The notes under the pieces are model-generated. The model was not told the origin of the DNA. It ran no database searches and saw only the letters and a list, made by a program, of their open reading frames with translations. From NCBI RefSeq assembly GCF_954871325.1, contig NC_088779.1, forward strand, positions 8,806,846 through 8,870,845: 64,000 nucleotides of DNA, read 5' to 3'. This stretch comes from Gordionus sp. m RMFG-2023. Its lineage: Eukaryota; Nematomorpha; Gordioida; Chordodea; Parachordodidae. A program made the translations under genes and the position numbers. Below are positions 36,841-48,302 of this stretch, in pieces (within the stretch, counting starts at the first letter, position 1; the number at the start of each line of letters is the position of its first letter).

Positions 36841-36985
36841 AAATGGGTCGGCTCAACAGGCCCATTGGGTCGGGTTGGGTCGTGGTCGATTTTTCAACCC
36901 TGGCTCAGGGTTGAGCAGATTTCTACGACTTCGGCTCGGGTTGTGGGTCGTAAAAAACCAACCATTTAACAACACTAGTTGGAGG

Positions 36986-37790
36986 GCTATCAAAAATTTT
37001 TTGGGGGACTTATCAAGCCTATTATGATATTCTAAAAGTTAAAAAATAACATGATGAATTAAATGTTATTAAGATTAAGGTTAATTAATTGTAAGGTAAT
37101 TAAAAAATAAGATTAAAGGGAGGGAAAAAGAAGGTATAAATTATTATTGTATAAAAATAATAAAAATTAAATTAAAGGAATTGATAAGGTTTTGAGAAAT
37201 AGTGGTTAATAGATAATAGAGATAGAAAGAAAAGAATGAGATAATAAAATTTAGTGATAAATAAATTCATTAAGGGAGGGGAAAAATAAAGAAAGAGTTA
37301 TTTATAAGGATTTGAGATTATAAATAGGTTAGGATAAGAATATTTAAATATTTGAATATACTTGGTTATCTTCTTAATTATTGGTTATGAAAGAAAAATT
37401 TGAGTATAAAAAATTGTAATGTAAGTAATGACAAAAATTGTAAGTATGTTCAAATAAAATATACAAGTTCAGTATCTTGTAGAGATTTCATTAATGTGTA
37501 ATTGATAATATGATGAAAATTGATAAGTTAATCTAAAAAATAAAGAAAGGATTAAGTGAAATAAAAAGTTAGCCTGAATCTTGAGAAATGAAGAGACATT
37601 GGAAATGTGAATTATATTTTTTTATTCACATCATTTATTTCATTCATATTTAGAAAGTTTGAATATTGTTTATATCAATTCAAAGACGATTTTTCAAATC
37701 TCTCATCCATGTTAGGTATGTGTGTGTACACCATCAATTCTCTAAATTCAATTCATCTGTTTGTATAAAATAAAATAAAAAATTAAATAT
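36986..37790. other. AT-rich interval, nothing recognised
   Basis: A/G-rich on the plus strand (AAGGGAGGG, GATAATAGAGATAG), possibly old simple-sequence expansion. No exon or element end seen. Confidence 0.35.
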
Positions 37791-37795
37791 ATACC

Positions 37796-38064
37796 GATGA
37801 CATGACGTAGCGATGACATGACGTAGCGATGGCATGACGTAGCGATGGCATGACGTAGTGATGACATGACGTAGTGATGACATGACGTAGTGATGACATG
37901 ACGTAGTGATGACATGGCGTAGTGATGACATGACGTAGTGATGACATGACGTAGTGATGACATGACGTAGTGATGACATGACGTAGTGATGACATGACGT
38001 CACGATGATGTAGTGAGGACATGACGTAGTGATGACATGACGTCACGATGATGTAGTGAGGACA
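37796..38064. repeat. 16-bp minisatellite containing TGACGT
   Basis: About 17 units of GATGACATGACGTAGT, with a graded GTAGC to GTAGT change from the left, and a duplicated variant segment (GACGTCACGATGATGTAGTGAGGACAT) at the right end. Each unit contains a CRE-like TGACGT. The His/Ser-rich open frames across it on the minus strand are artefacts. Confidence 0.9.
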
Positions 38065-38600
38065 TCGGAAAATTATAATATAGATGTGTAAAGATCATAA
38101 TCTATCTACCAAAATATTGCATATATCTTTAATATTGAACAAATTAGCCATAATACTGCATAAATTATTCTTAATATTATACATAAATTATTTCATACTA
38201 TGTAAAAAATTCTTAATACATAAATTATTATTAAAATTACCTAAATTTAGTTATTTACAGATTATTTATATTATGCCATAATATATTGCAAATGTTTATT
38301 TATCACTTAATTTGTATTCTAATCATCTAACATATCATATAAAAAGTGATCAAAAGATGCAATTTCGGCGGAATCCTATTAAAAGACGCAAAATAAGTTA
38401 CATTTCCACAATACCCTTAACTCTTCCAAAATTCATAGTTACGGCCCTTGGTGGATCATTTATTTTAAAAAAAATTATTATTTACTTAAAAAACGAAAAT
38501 AAATTGTAAATGGAATAGTCCGATATGTTCAATTATCCAAATATAAAACTAAGATAAGAGCCGTAAATATTTGTTGTTGAGTCAATGAATTTATAAGGCA
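38065..38600. other. AT-rich interval between the minisatellite and the hAT at 38601
   Basis: No gene recognised. The right 150 bases are less AT-biased, and on the minus strand are open beside the insertion site; they may belong with the unrecognised coding-like sequence at 43070-43400. Confidence 0.3.
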
Positions 38601-39105
38601 CAGGCGCGTACGCAGGAATTTGCTGTGTGGGGGGGTGGGTGGATAATTAGATTTTCTTAAGATAAAATTATTGTTATTTATAAATATAACGCATAAATTT
38701 GTTAAATAACTATTTCTGATAACAATTTAAAATTAATGTGAATTATAAAATATTAAATATATAAACCGGTATATAGAAATCTAAAAAATAAAATATTAAA
38801 CGTATATAACCGGCAGCATATAAAAAACTATCAAATATGAGAATTATAAAATATTAAGTGGATACAACCAGCATATGAATCACTATAAAATAAATGACCC
38901 AAAATATAAATTTTTTTAGGCCTTTAAAATTTATATATAAAGTATAAAAAATTTAAATGTTGGAAATATAAATTAATACACAGGTTTCATAAAATAATTG
39001 AATTTTGTATGTAATAAGTTATATAGTATTCATGAAAAAATATATAACACAATAAAAAATAAGCACAAATAATATTATTAAGAAGCCTATTATATATTTA
39101 CAATG

Positions 39106-40300
39106 TAAAATCCAATCTTCGTTGGGATTGAGCTAATTTTTCAATTTTCTCACCCGTGCTTGGCCTCAAATACCTACTAATATTCAAAAGGGCCAAACCA
39201 TTCGATCTACCTTTAGAAGTTGTACTTCTTAGGTATGTTTTTATTCTTCAAGAAGAGAATGGTCTCTCATTAGTTGCTGTACTAATGGGAAAAGTTGCCT
39301 ATATATATATATATAATAATTTTAATACATTGCATGCAAAGCAATCATAACATTTTTTGGGACTATATCAACCATAGTTAATCTTTTTAATACCAAAGTT
39401 GGCATTCAGCTGATAAGGTATCATTTTAACTTAATGATAAGAATCTGCTAAATATTTTATTTTTTCTATCATCATCTGAAAAAGGTTGAGAAGGCTACGC
39501 TCATTTATTTGAGTTATAAATGTATCTAAGAAAGGGATAAAAATATTTGTTTTATAATACTCTTCTACTGACCTTTTAAAAACGTTTGGACGATGAGCTT
39601 GCCTTGCTACAAGTCGAGGGAGACAAATATTAACGTATAGCTCTGCTCAACAATAACATATAAAATAAATTCTTCATCAACATTAGCCTTAATTTCCTTG
39701 AATTCTAATAATATGTTCTCCGCTATTCTCATCATCTCAATCAAGTCAATATCATGTTTTTGAAATTTATTACATAAAATAGGAATAATTAAATAATTTA
39801 TTAATACTTTCTAATGAGAAAAAAAAATTTTGGCATAAGTATTGAATATAATAATTTGTTTGCTTCTAAGGTAATATCTCTTTCAAGCCATTGTGATATT
39901 TCAGTAATAATCGGCTCTTCTAACTTCATAAAAGTTGTTACTGGTTAATGGATAAGACTCCATCTCGTTGGACAAGCTTTTTACATTTTCTTTCTCCTTG
40001 TTGGACAAGGAGTTTCTGAAATAATTCTGTTTAAAATATTTTATCGCTGGGGTATACATTAATGCAGAATCCCCTAATGTTTTAAATTTTACAAGATCAC
40101 GAAAACTACCTTCATTATCATTATTATAGAAAGTCAAGCTTCCTAAATCCAAATGGCCACGTAATGCTAGGCCTTGCAATCCACAATATAAAATGCCCTC
40201 AATAGTTAGTTTGATCTTACATCTATTTTCTTTTGCTATTTTATTTCTATTTTTGTCAATATGGGATGAAATGGGAATTCGCACTTTGAATTAATTTGAA
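39106..40300 (-). pseudogene. ZMYM1/DUF4371-type hAT transposase, decayed
   Basis: The best open part (40284-39901) reads NRCKIKLTIEGILYCGLQGL, ALRGHLDLGSL, EGSFRDLVKF: the IxxxxxLAxQGLxFRGH…GNFxxLxxF block typical of ZMYM1-like hAT transposases. Further on are VEEYYKTNIFIPFLDTFITQ and the dimerisation signature ISTATNERPFSS, RIKTYLRSTTSKGRSNGLAL and EKIEKLAQSQRR. A stop interrupts the signature, and other frame breaks separate these blocks. The N-terminal zinc-finger part was not found. Confidence 0.7.
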
Positions 40301-40369
40301 GAAATCATCAGTTCACAGATTTTGTGATAATTTGTTTTTTGTTGATTGTCAAAGATTTCTCCAGCATCT

Positions 40370-40990
40370 TTGTACTTGATGAATGGAGTCTTAACAAGAC
40401 TGTTAAGCTTAATTAAATTTCTTCTATCATATCTTGAGACTAAACGGGATATTATCTTGCAATAAGCCTAATGTCTCGGATAGAGTATGCTAGCCATAAC
40501 CATATAGTAAAATATCTGTTTTGAAATTTTAACTTTCGACGCACATAAAGTTTGTGATTGAAAATTGAGGGATAAAATATAAATCTATTATTAAATAAAA
40601 TATTTATCATAGGTATCTAATACCTTTTTTTAGAAGTATTATGTCTTTCTTCTAGGCTAATTATAAAATGTTATAATATTATTTGCACTTTTTTGTTTCT
40701 TATGTCCATAATTATTATCTGACTAGAAATTTGAAAATGATAGATAAATATAATGCCACTAAAAATTTGAAAACAATAGATAAATATTACGCAAAGGAAA
40801 ACTTGAAATCGAAATTAATTGATAAAAATAACTTAGTAAATTAATGTGATTAATTAAAGATTTATAAATAAAAAGAAAGAGATAGGAATAAATGTATTAA
40901 AATATAAATTAATATAAAAATAATATTTTTGAAGAATATATCCGGCATCTGTATTTTTTGGGCTTTGGGGGAGGATTTGTCCCCCTGCCC
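40370..40990. repeat. internal duplication unit A of the hAT at 38601-43057
   Basis: Shares GAATGGAGTCTTAACAAGAC, GTCTCGGATAGAGTATGC and many following segments with 42385-43040. It ends in a G/C-rich tract (CCCCCTGCCCCC) like the element's own right terminus but lacks the terminal CTGCGTACGCGCC. Confidence 0.65.
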
Positions 40991-41129
40991 CCAGAAAAAA
41001 ATACAGTTGGTAAAGGATATAATATCCAAAAATAAAAGTCAGAATAATTTTTTGCCTGACATTTGGACTAACCCAACATAGGTTCCTTTTTGTAGGGTTA
41101 ACTGCCCATTTTATTGATGATAATTTTAA

Positions 41130-41650
41130 AGTAAATAACATAATTATGGATGTTGCTCCAATAAATGAAGCACATTCAGGTGAAAATATATTTAAAGCCT
41201 TTGCTAAAATAATAAAATTATAATTTGGAATAAAAATTTTATTATAACTTAAATAATAAAATATTTACTGATACATTTTCTTTAAAATATCCATTAGATT
41301 ATAACAGGTATTTAATTTACCCTTATTTAAATAAATATGAATTTATTTTATAAGCTGATAATTACGACTGCCAATAAGGATGAAATTCAACATAACAGGC
41401 TATACATTGTTTTTAAACAAAATAATATTCAACTGTCAGAAATCATCTGAGTGTGCCAAGAGCAAATAGTGATAATGACCCGTTAATGTGGTGGAAGACA
41501 AATATATATTACTCTTGAAAATGGCAAGGGGTTACCTATCCATGCATGGAACATCAACTGCTTGTTAAAGGCTTTTCTCAGTTGGAACTAATTTGTTGTA
41601 AAAAATCGCATGTTATATAAGGAAGAAAATATAAGAAAAACTCTTTGACT
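41130..41650 (+). pseudogene. hAT transposase fragment of a different lineage
   Basis: Plus-strand pieces DPLMWWKTN, KMARGYLSMHGTSTAC and RLFSVGTNLL, separated by stops, match the hAT dimerisation consensus DPLxWWKxN…LAKxYLxIPxTSxxxERxFSxxGNL. It sits between the two duplicated units of the larger element in the opposite direction. Its ends were not identified. Confidence 0.55.
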
Positions 41651-41702
41651 TAAAAATTTGCTTAGAATTATGAATTTTTAGTTTTATTTATAACTTGATT
41701 AC

Positions 41703-41845
41703 ATATTTTTTATCATTAGATATTATATATTTTTTATCATTAGATATTATATATTTTTTATCATTAGATATTATATATTTTTTATCATTAGATATTATAT
41801 ATTTTTTATCATTAGATATTATATATTTTTTATCATTAGATTATT
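41703..41845. repeat. 24-bp tandem repeat, about six copies
   Basis: Unit TTTTTTATCATTAGATATTA plus TATA, virtually identical between copies, so recent. The 8-residue repeating open frame across it is an artefact of the 24-bp period. Confidence 0.85.
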
Positions 41846-42384
41846 ATAATAATTTTTTCTGTTTAAAATCAAATTAGTAATAAAATATTGTCGATTTATT
41901 TTATTATGGAAATTTATTCCAATTATTCGAATAATAAGGATTATTAAAATTGAATACAAATATTAAATTTTATTATTCGTACGAATACGAATATCGATTG
42001 GTTACGCAAATAAGAATATTGCACTATTTGATTTGTTTGAATAGTCCTAGTGCACAGTTGTCATGTACTATTTTTACATAATTTTTAGAAAAAAAGCAAC
42101 ATGTCCATGAATTATCGTAATATATAAAAAAGTATTTTTCAAAAATTATAACGCTCAGAGGTGAGCCTATTAGCGGACGTTGGAATCGAGTTGAATATGA
42201 TAAAAAGTTATTTTTTATAATAAATGTTAATTTTTTTATATATCTCGTGTTTTAATTTTTTTATTAAAATTACTTTATTGCTTTCTATATTTTTCATACT
42301 AGTTAACAGAGTTGGCAGATTCTTAAAAAGATTCTAGATCTAACCTGAGACCTTCATGGGCCTTCATTTTTTGACCAAGACTGA

Positions 42385-43040
42385 CCCACTTGTTGAATGG
42401 AGTCTTAACAAGACTGTTAAGCTTAACTAAAGTTCTCCCATCATATCTTTGGCCAAACAGGAAACATATCTTGCAAAAGCTCTAGTGTCTCGGATAGAGT
42501 ATGCTAGCCATAACCATCTAGTAAAATAATTATTTTAAAATTTTAACTTTCGATTAGCACATAAAGTTTGTGGATAATAAAAATTGAGGGGTGGAATATA
42601 AATCTATTATTAAATAAAATATTTATCATAGATATCTTTAATACCTTTTTAAGAAGAGTATGTCTTTCTTCTAGGCTAATTATAAAATGTTATAAAGTAT
42701 TTGTGCATTTTTGTAAGATGACTAGGATTTTCAACTTCATTAATGTTTAAAAAATATCTTATGCCTTTATTTATTATTGACTAGAAATTTGAAAATGATA
42801 GATTAATAATACGCCACTAGAAATTTGAAATTAATAGATAAATATTACCCCAAGGAAAACTTGAAATCTAAATTAATTGATAAAATAATTTAGTAAATGA
42901 ATGTGATTAATTAAATATATATATTTAAAAAGAAAAAGATGGGAATAAATATTATAAAATATAAATTAATATAAACAATAATATTTTTGAAAAATATATA
43001 TGGCATCTGCATTTTGGCTTTGGAGGGAGGGTGGCCCCCT
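42385..43040. repeat. internal duplication unit B of the hAT at 38601-43057
   Basis: Second copy of 40370-40990, running up to the true right terminus. A half-MITE (GAGACCTTCATGGG) lies just before it, near 42350. Confidence 0.65.
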
Positions 43041-43069
43041 CGCTGCGTACGCGCCCTATAAGGCATCGT

Positions 43070-43400
43070 AGGCTATCATATATCCTTTTATTATTCCAAA
43101 CTCCTGATTGACATATATTTAAATTGGTATTAGGAACAAGCCACTTATTCATGGCTCGACATTTGTCCTAGATATTCTTAGAATAGAAATATCCTAACTT
43201 ATGTAATTATTAACTTAAAATCAACTTTTCAAAATCTAATAAAAAGTTGTTAAAATCTCTTTCAGGTGGAAGAGATGGAAGATTAAAACGATTCCTCCAC
43301 AAATCAGAGGCATTTTACAATCTTACTAATAACCTCCTTGTATTGAAGACGAGATGGAAGGAAGGCTGACGAACGTACAAAATAAGAGGGATAAATTGCA
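43070..43400 (-). pseudogene. unrecognised coding-like sequence
   Basis: On the minus strand, NASDLWRNRFNLPSLPPERD and FNNFLLDFEKL (about 43330-43215) and NKWLVPNTNLNICQSGVWNN (43150-43090) are protein-like, separated by stops. I do not recognise the family. It abuts the target duplication of the hAT at 38601-43057, which therefore inserted into or next to it. Confidence 0.3.
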
Positions 43401-43940
43401 TACCACCTTATGAATGGAGAAGGATTATTCCTGTATTTTTTAATTTTTCTTATTTTGCAAACTCATACATCTTTTTAAAATCTTCTACGGAGGTTTGCAC
43501 TCACGATTAAGCCTAGTCAGGATTTTACAGGGTGGGGCAATATTAGGTAAAGTTTTCTCTTATAAATATTATTGGAGGTCTTAGAGTCTACTTATTGTAG
43601 ACCCTAATTAAATTTTTATAATATTAATTTTCACTTTTTTTAAATATAAAAATTTTTTTTTCTAAAAATTTTAAAATATAGTTTATTTTAAAATAATAAA
43701 TTTTTACTAATTTTTCTTTCAGATTCTTGTTTATAGTGGTTAATGATAGTCACTACCAAGTCAACGTATAGCAATTTTCTAAACATCAACCAAATTTGCT
43801 AAATACCGACCAAAATTTTAAAATTTAATAAGACTCTTATTATTTAACATATATTATAAAGGAATTATGTAGTCGAGTCCGGCCTCCTATATATCATTCC
43901 CCCAAGAACGGAACCACTAAGTTAGATTAAGAAAAAAAAC

Positions 43941-44015
43941 ATGATCATTCCCGGGATTCGAACCCATAACCATTGAATTGATAAGCGACGCTCTTGACCA
44001 CTAGTGAACAGAGCT
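43941..44015 (-). repeat. tRNA-derived SINE head, second type
   Basis: The minus strand has a perfect B box (GGTTCGAATCC) and an A-box-like TTCACTAGTGGTCAAGAGCG. Arm pairing is poor beyond the T arm, so it is not a functional tRNA. A T-rich tail and a body may continue to about 43870. Confidence 0.5.
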
Positions 44016-44164
44016 TTCCAAAAATCACGGATTTTCAAATATATATTATAAATAAATTTGGTTGTGCCAATCTAAATGAAAAATAAACAAAATACAAATT
44101 GGATAGGTAATACCTTATAAGGTAGTGACTATCAATAACCGTTTATAGTAATATATTGTAATTC

Positions 44165-44292
44165 TAGAAGCGATATAGGGAGGGGGTTGTAGGGATAAAA
44201 AATTTATTCGCTTAAAAAGATATTTACGAGAACAGACAAATTTCCGAAGGAAGGATTTCCCCTTACCACCAAACCCCTCCTGGCTACGCCCA
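44165..44292. mobile_element. terminal fragment of a G-rich-ended hAT
   Basis: AGGGAGGGGGTTGTAGGG on the left and CCCCTCCTGGCTACGCCC on the right. The latter resembles a CAGGGGCGTAGCC-type hAT terminus. Confidence 0.35.
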
Positions 44293-44428
44293 TATTAGCC
44301 GTTGTAATTTATGAAATATTAATAACAATTGCTCCTTTTCAGTTTATTCTAATATAGTCGTTGCCAAAATTTGTGTTGACTCCACAATTTATATATTAAA
44401 AATTAAAGGAAATTAAAATTCATTTTAC

Positions 44429-45209
44429 TTGATAAATACTAAGGCTGAAAATCATATATCAAAATTTAATCTATCAGAAAAATCCTCAATGGTTCTTAAA
44501 ACGCCTAAAAATTATCATGATAATTTGATTGATATCAAATTAAAGTTTGACTGTAAAAGGGACTCTAATTGGAGTTTCTTAAATTATAAAATAATTGATT
44601 ATTTTGTTGGATGTTTTTATAGAAAGATTTATTGGAATGATTATAATCCTATTTTAATACATTGTATGTATCCTTTTGGCCCCTATAATTTTATTACAGA
44701 TAAAATTTACCAAAGGCGTCCTTATTTAACTTTAATATTGAAATATTACATCCTAAAGTGAAAATGTAGAAGGATTATTAGCGAAGTAGCAGAAGTTCAT
44801 GATTTTGAAAATATTATTAATGTTATACTTATAAAAAAAGCATTTGCATTTTAAGAATTATATAAATGCTATTCAGCAATTATTATTATTAGAGTATCAA
44901 CAGGTTCTTGTTATGTTAGGCCTCATTTTCTACATCGAATGGGTTTTATTGAGCAGAGAATCGATGAAAAATAAAAAAAACAAAGTTCTAATTAGCTTAT
45001 GAAAACAAACCATAGTTTTATGTATTTTAAAATTAAAAAATAATAATCGTCGTTATTATATTATTTGTATTTTTATAATGATTTGGATTTACAAATTTTC
45101 AATAAAAATGAAATTTTTTATGATGTCTGACTATTTGTTTTATTTAAGGTGCCTCCCTCCCTCTAAATAAACACCCCACCCCCCCCTCCACTAATCCGGC
45201 TGCAGGCCT
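44429..45209 (+). mobile_element. probable hAT remnant ending GGCTGCAGGCCTG
   Basis: The 110-codon open frame at 44429-44761 is AT-rich and unrecognised. It is followed near 44900 by IIIIRVSTGSC, which could be a decayed hAT dimerisation segment, and then by a terminal-looking C-rich tract and CCGGCTGCAGGCCTG at 45195-45209. Weak evidence overall. Confidence 0.3.
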
Positions 45210-47557
45210 GTGGATAAGTTATGAAAAATCGACAAAAGAATAATTTTCTTTTCAAAAGAGTTAAATCAATAAAACAATATATATATATATATTATTTTTA
45301 TATATAATAGTAAATAAGCTACATAGATTTTTAAGAATTTGAGAATAATATAATATTAGTAAAATTATAGAATGACGTGTTTATATTGGCTTAACTTTAT
45401 AAACAGGTTTTTTTTTATACATAAACACATATTAATATTATATTTAAAATAATTTTCTGCTCTTTGAAAATTTTATTTTTATTAATTAAAAAAAGATCGT
45501 CGTGAATGAGATGTGCATTATTATACTTATTTATTGTTTTTAAAAGTTATATGATGCAAATCGGTTCGAATTGTAAAATTTTATAGTTTTTTAACGTTTT
45601 TTTTCCAGTTATAATAAAAGTTCGTGGTATACATAAAAATTTAGGTGCAATTTTAAAATAAGTTATTACGCAATTTGTCGAATTGTAAAATTATATATAT
45701 AAGTATATAAGGGTTTTCATCGTTTTTACAATTCCAAAATTTCAAGATCAAAATTTTTTTTTAAAATATTATCTCTAATAATTCAATTAATTAACTCTCA
45801 ATCGATCTCCAAAATTTCTCACCTCTGACACCTCATCTATTATAATTATGAAGGTTTTTTTTAAAAGAATAGTTTATTATATAATTTCAGCGGGATGATA
45901 AATAATTTCTTGTAGATAGTCGGCTATAAAAATATTTTTTTATAAAAACCATTATAATAGATTTGAAAATCAATGGAATTTCCTCTTTAATATTTAAAAG
46001 AATCATTTTCTTGTATTATAGTGTTGATAGTGTCTTTACAACTCATCGGAAACCCTTCAGGTTTTAATTAACATCTTGTGTTATTAACCTTCCCCTATCG
46101 CCCATTATAGAAGTGCCTGAGAATAATCATTAAATTTGAATAATTTTGTTTAAAACGGTGTCATACAAAATTTAATAATATGAAGTTTCCCTTAAAATGA
46201 TTAGTAATTATTTTTTGGTTACTTTTATATTGAATATTTACTATATTTATGCATATGAGATTTTTTCCTCCCAACATTTTGATCAAATTATGTCGGTTGA
46301 TACTTGAAATTTAAATTAAAAAAATTTACCATATACTTTATATTGGGCATCATGCAATGAGGGGCTTTATGTTTAATACTGCATTATTTAAAAAATATAT
46401 ATCATTTTCCTTGTACATTTTTGCATATATTATAAATAAGATTAGTTCCTTATTTTTTTAAGAAAAAGTATATAAATACTACATAAAATATACGCAATTA
46501 TATAATTACCGAATTCAGTCTAGTTCATAAATCCCATTTTAAAAATAAACTAGTATTTAGTACATGATAAATGATATCAGAAAAATGCAGCTACGCCAGT
46601 ACTCTACCACATGGGGAAAAATTATTGTTAGTTAGGGTCCTATATTCTATACAAATTTCAAAGTTATATTATAATTTTCATAAGTTTTTCTAACAAAATC
46701 TTGGCAGCAAAATCCGAGATTTAATAGTGTTTTAATATTATAAATGTTTAAATAAACAATTTTAAAAAAAATCCATAAAATAAGAATGACCAATAATATG
46801 TGGTTCTTACAGCTGATTTTAGGAAGATTTAATAAGAATTAGAAAAATAAATGAAATATAAAAATACAAAATTTGTCATTGCGAAATTATTTCGGATTAA
46901 ATTTCCTTCGGTTTTACCCAGGTTTTAAAAACTTTGTTATTTTAAATCATTTTAGAATTTTTTTGTAATTAGTTTTATAGGGATCTTAATGAATATTATG
47001 ATCTATCATATTATTTTTTAACAGATAATCTATTAATTTGACAAAAAATAATAATATATTTTTAATCGCAGTTTTTGAGTTTGACTCATTCCATTTTGAT
47101 AAATATTTAAAATAAATTTATACTTTTGTCTTCACAATTAAAAAATGACAATTAATTTAATAGATGGAGGAAACAAATAACACACAAATTGATTATTCTC
47201 GTGGGCCTACTAAAAACTAAGAAATTGAGAAAAAAAATTAACATTTTTATTCCTTATATTATTTTATTACAATATCTACAAGGCCGATTAATGCAATAAC
47301 CATTATTCGTTTTTATTTTTCCCATAAAAATATTTCTTTAACCACAGTTAGAATAAACTATATTTTATGTCTTATGGAATTTCTTCCAATAGTTTACATT
47401 TAGCTCGACGTTAGTATCGGCATGTGATCTCACTCTTTGATATCAATTTAATATAATTAATAATTTCTTGAAAATAAAATATTTAATTTGTTAATGTTTT
47501 TTTATATAACATAATAATTTCGTTAAATTTAAACTAATGATATTCTATAATTTTTGG
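45210..47557. other. gene-free AT-rich interval
   Basis: No exon, RNA gene or transposon end recognised; only (AT)n runs and spurious short frames. Confidence 0.4.
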
Positions 47558-48302
47558 TATCACGTCAATACGGCGCAGATAATTTGGCTGAAAATTCGAC
47601 GCCATGTCAATTCGGTGCAGCGTCAATTTGACACGTATTTAATACAATTGCAATTTATTATAAAAAAGAATGATTAAATAGAAGTCATTTTGAAAGTTGG
47701 TGCTATTAATTATTTCTTCATATTTTTTTTTATAAAAATCTAAATTTTATTTACTATTACAAAAATCAGGAGCGGGAGCTAGCTCCTTTTAGGGCTAGAG
47801 TGGAGGAGTGCCACTCCATCGCTCCTTTAAATTTAATGTATAAATTAAATTATTTTTTAAATATTAATAATATTTGTTAATTAAAATTTAATAAAAATGA
47901 ATTATTTTATTTAAATTTATGCAACATTAAATGTTGAGCCGAGTTTTATATTGGTTTTTCATCTAATCAGTTAAAATATTTAACATCAAGTTTTTCTTCC
48001 TTTTTATATTGAAGATTTCTTGGGAAATCTAGTAAGTCATATTAATATTCATATTATAGATATATGATAAGATCCAGACGAAGAAGAAATCGAATTTCCA
48101 TCCATCATATAAATAATTATTTTTTCTTCTTAAAGAATTAGAACTTCATATGGATATAGGCTTCTTAACTCCAACCATTTCTAAACTTACTTCAAAAATA
48201 AATAACTTAGCAGATTTAGAGTGTAAATTACAACTTTATTAGATACGCGCCGAATTGTGGCCGAGCTGAATTGACGCTGTGCCGAATTGATGTGGAACTA
48301 TA
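47558..48302. mobile_element. non-autonomous element with GTCAATTCGGCGCAG-type ends
   Basis: Left GGTATCACGTCAATACGGCG and right CGCTGTGCCGAATTGATGTGG are inverted relatives. Several GTCAATTCGG/CCGAATTG motifs lie subterminally at both ends. A small palindrome is inserted at 47769. No coding sequence. Confidence 0.5.
47769..47828. repeat. small palindrome with AGGAGCG ends
   Basis: AGGAGCGGGAGCTAGCTCC and GGAGTGCCACTCCATCGCTCCT form nested hairpins within 60 bp, like a minimal MITE inside the element at 47558-48302. Confidence 0.4.

Larger units (their letters stand above)
26199..36977 (-). mobile_element. 10.8 kb hAT transposon with minisatellite-loaded terminal repeats and perfect 8-bp target duplication
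   Basis: Both ends read TAGTGTTGTTAAAT in inverted orientation. The flanking 8-mers GTTGGAGG at 26191-26198 and GTTGGAGG at 36978-36985 are identical, the hAT-type target duplication. Going inward, each end has a GC-rich segment with GGGTCGG motifs, then a 13-bp minisatellite (TGGGTCGGCTTGC/T), then about 119-bp tandem units, all in inverted orientation between the ends. The interior holds a minus-strand BED-type hAT transposase gene (28427-33771) and later insertions: MITEs at 30971, 32019, 32207 and 33788, and a ZMYM1-type hAT at 34605-35994 that is itself interrupted. That the two ends belong to one element rests on the identical duplication, the shared layered structure and the enclosed transposase. 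Not currently mobile in this form, since the transposase has a frameshift. Confidence 0.85.
38601..43057 (-). mobile_element. ZMYM1-like hAT transposon, copy 3, with perfect target duplication
   Basis: Ends CAGGCGCGTACGCAG (38601) and CTGCGTACGCGCCCT (43057) are inverted repeats, each followed inward by G-rich tracts. The flanks ATAAGGCA (38593-38600) and ATAAGGCA (43058-43065) are identical. It contains a decayed minus-strand transposase (39106-40300), an internal duplication (about 40370-40990 against 42385-43040) and a fragment of a different hAT (41130-41650, plus strand). Length 4457 bp. Confidence 0.85.

Noticed and set aside
37734-38046. Three overlapping His/Ser-rich open frames on the minus strand
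   Set aside because: Artefacts of the 16-bp tandem repeat, which is open in all frames.
37796-38064. CRISPR array
   Set aside because: Direct repeats are contiguous with no unique spacers, and the setting is an animal genome.
41695-41877. Open frame with an eight-residue repeat
   Set aside because: Produced by the 24-bp tandem repeat; no other coding evidence.
44429-44761. 110-residue open frame as a host gene
   Set aside because: Highly AT-biased, unrecognised, and followed by transposon-like sequence and a hAT-type terminus; treated as part of a transposon remnant.
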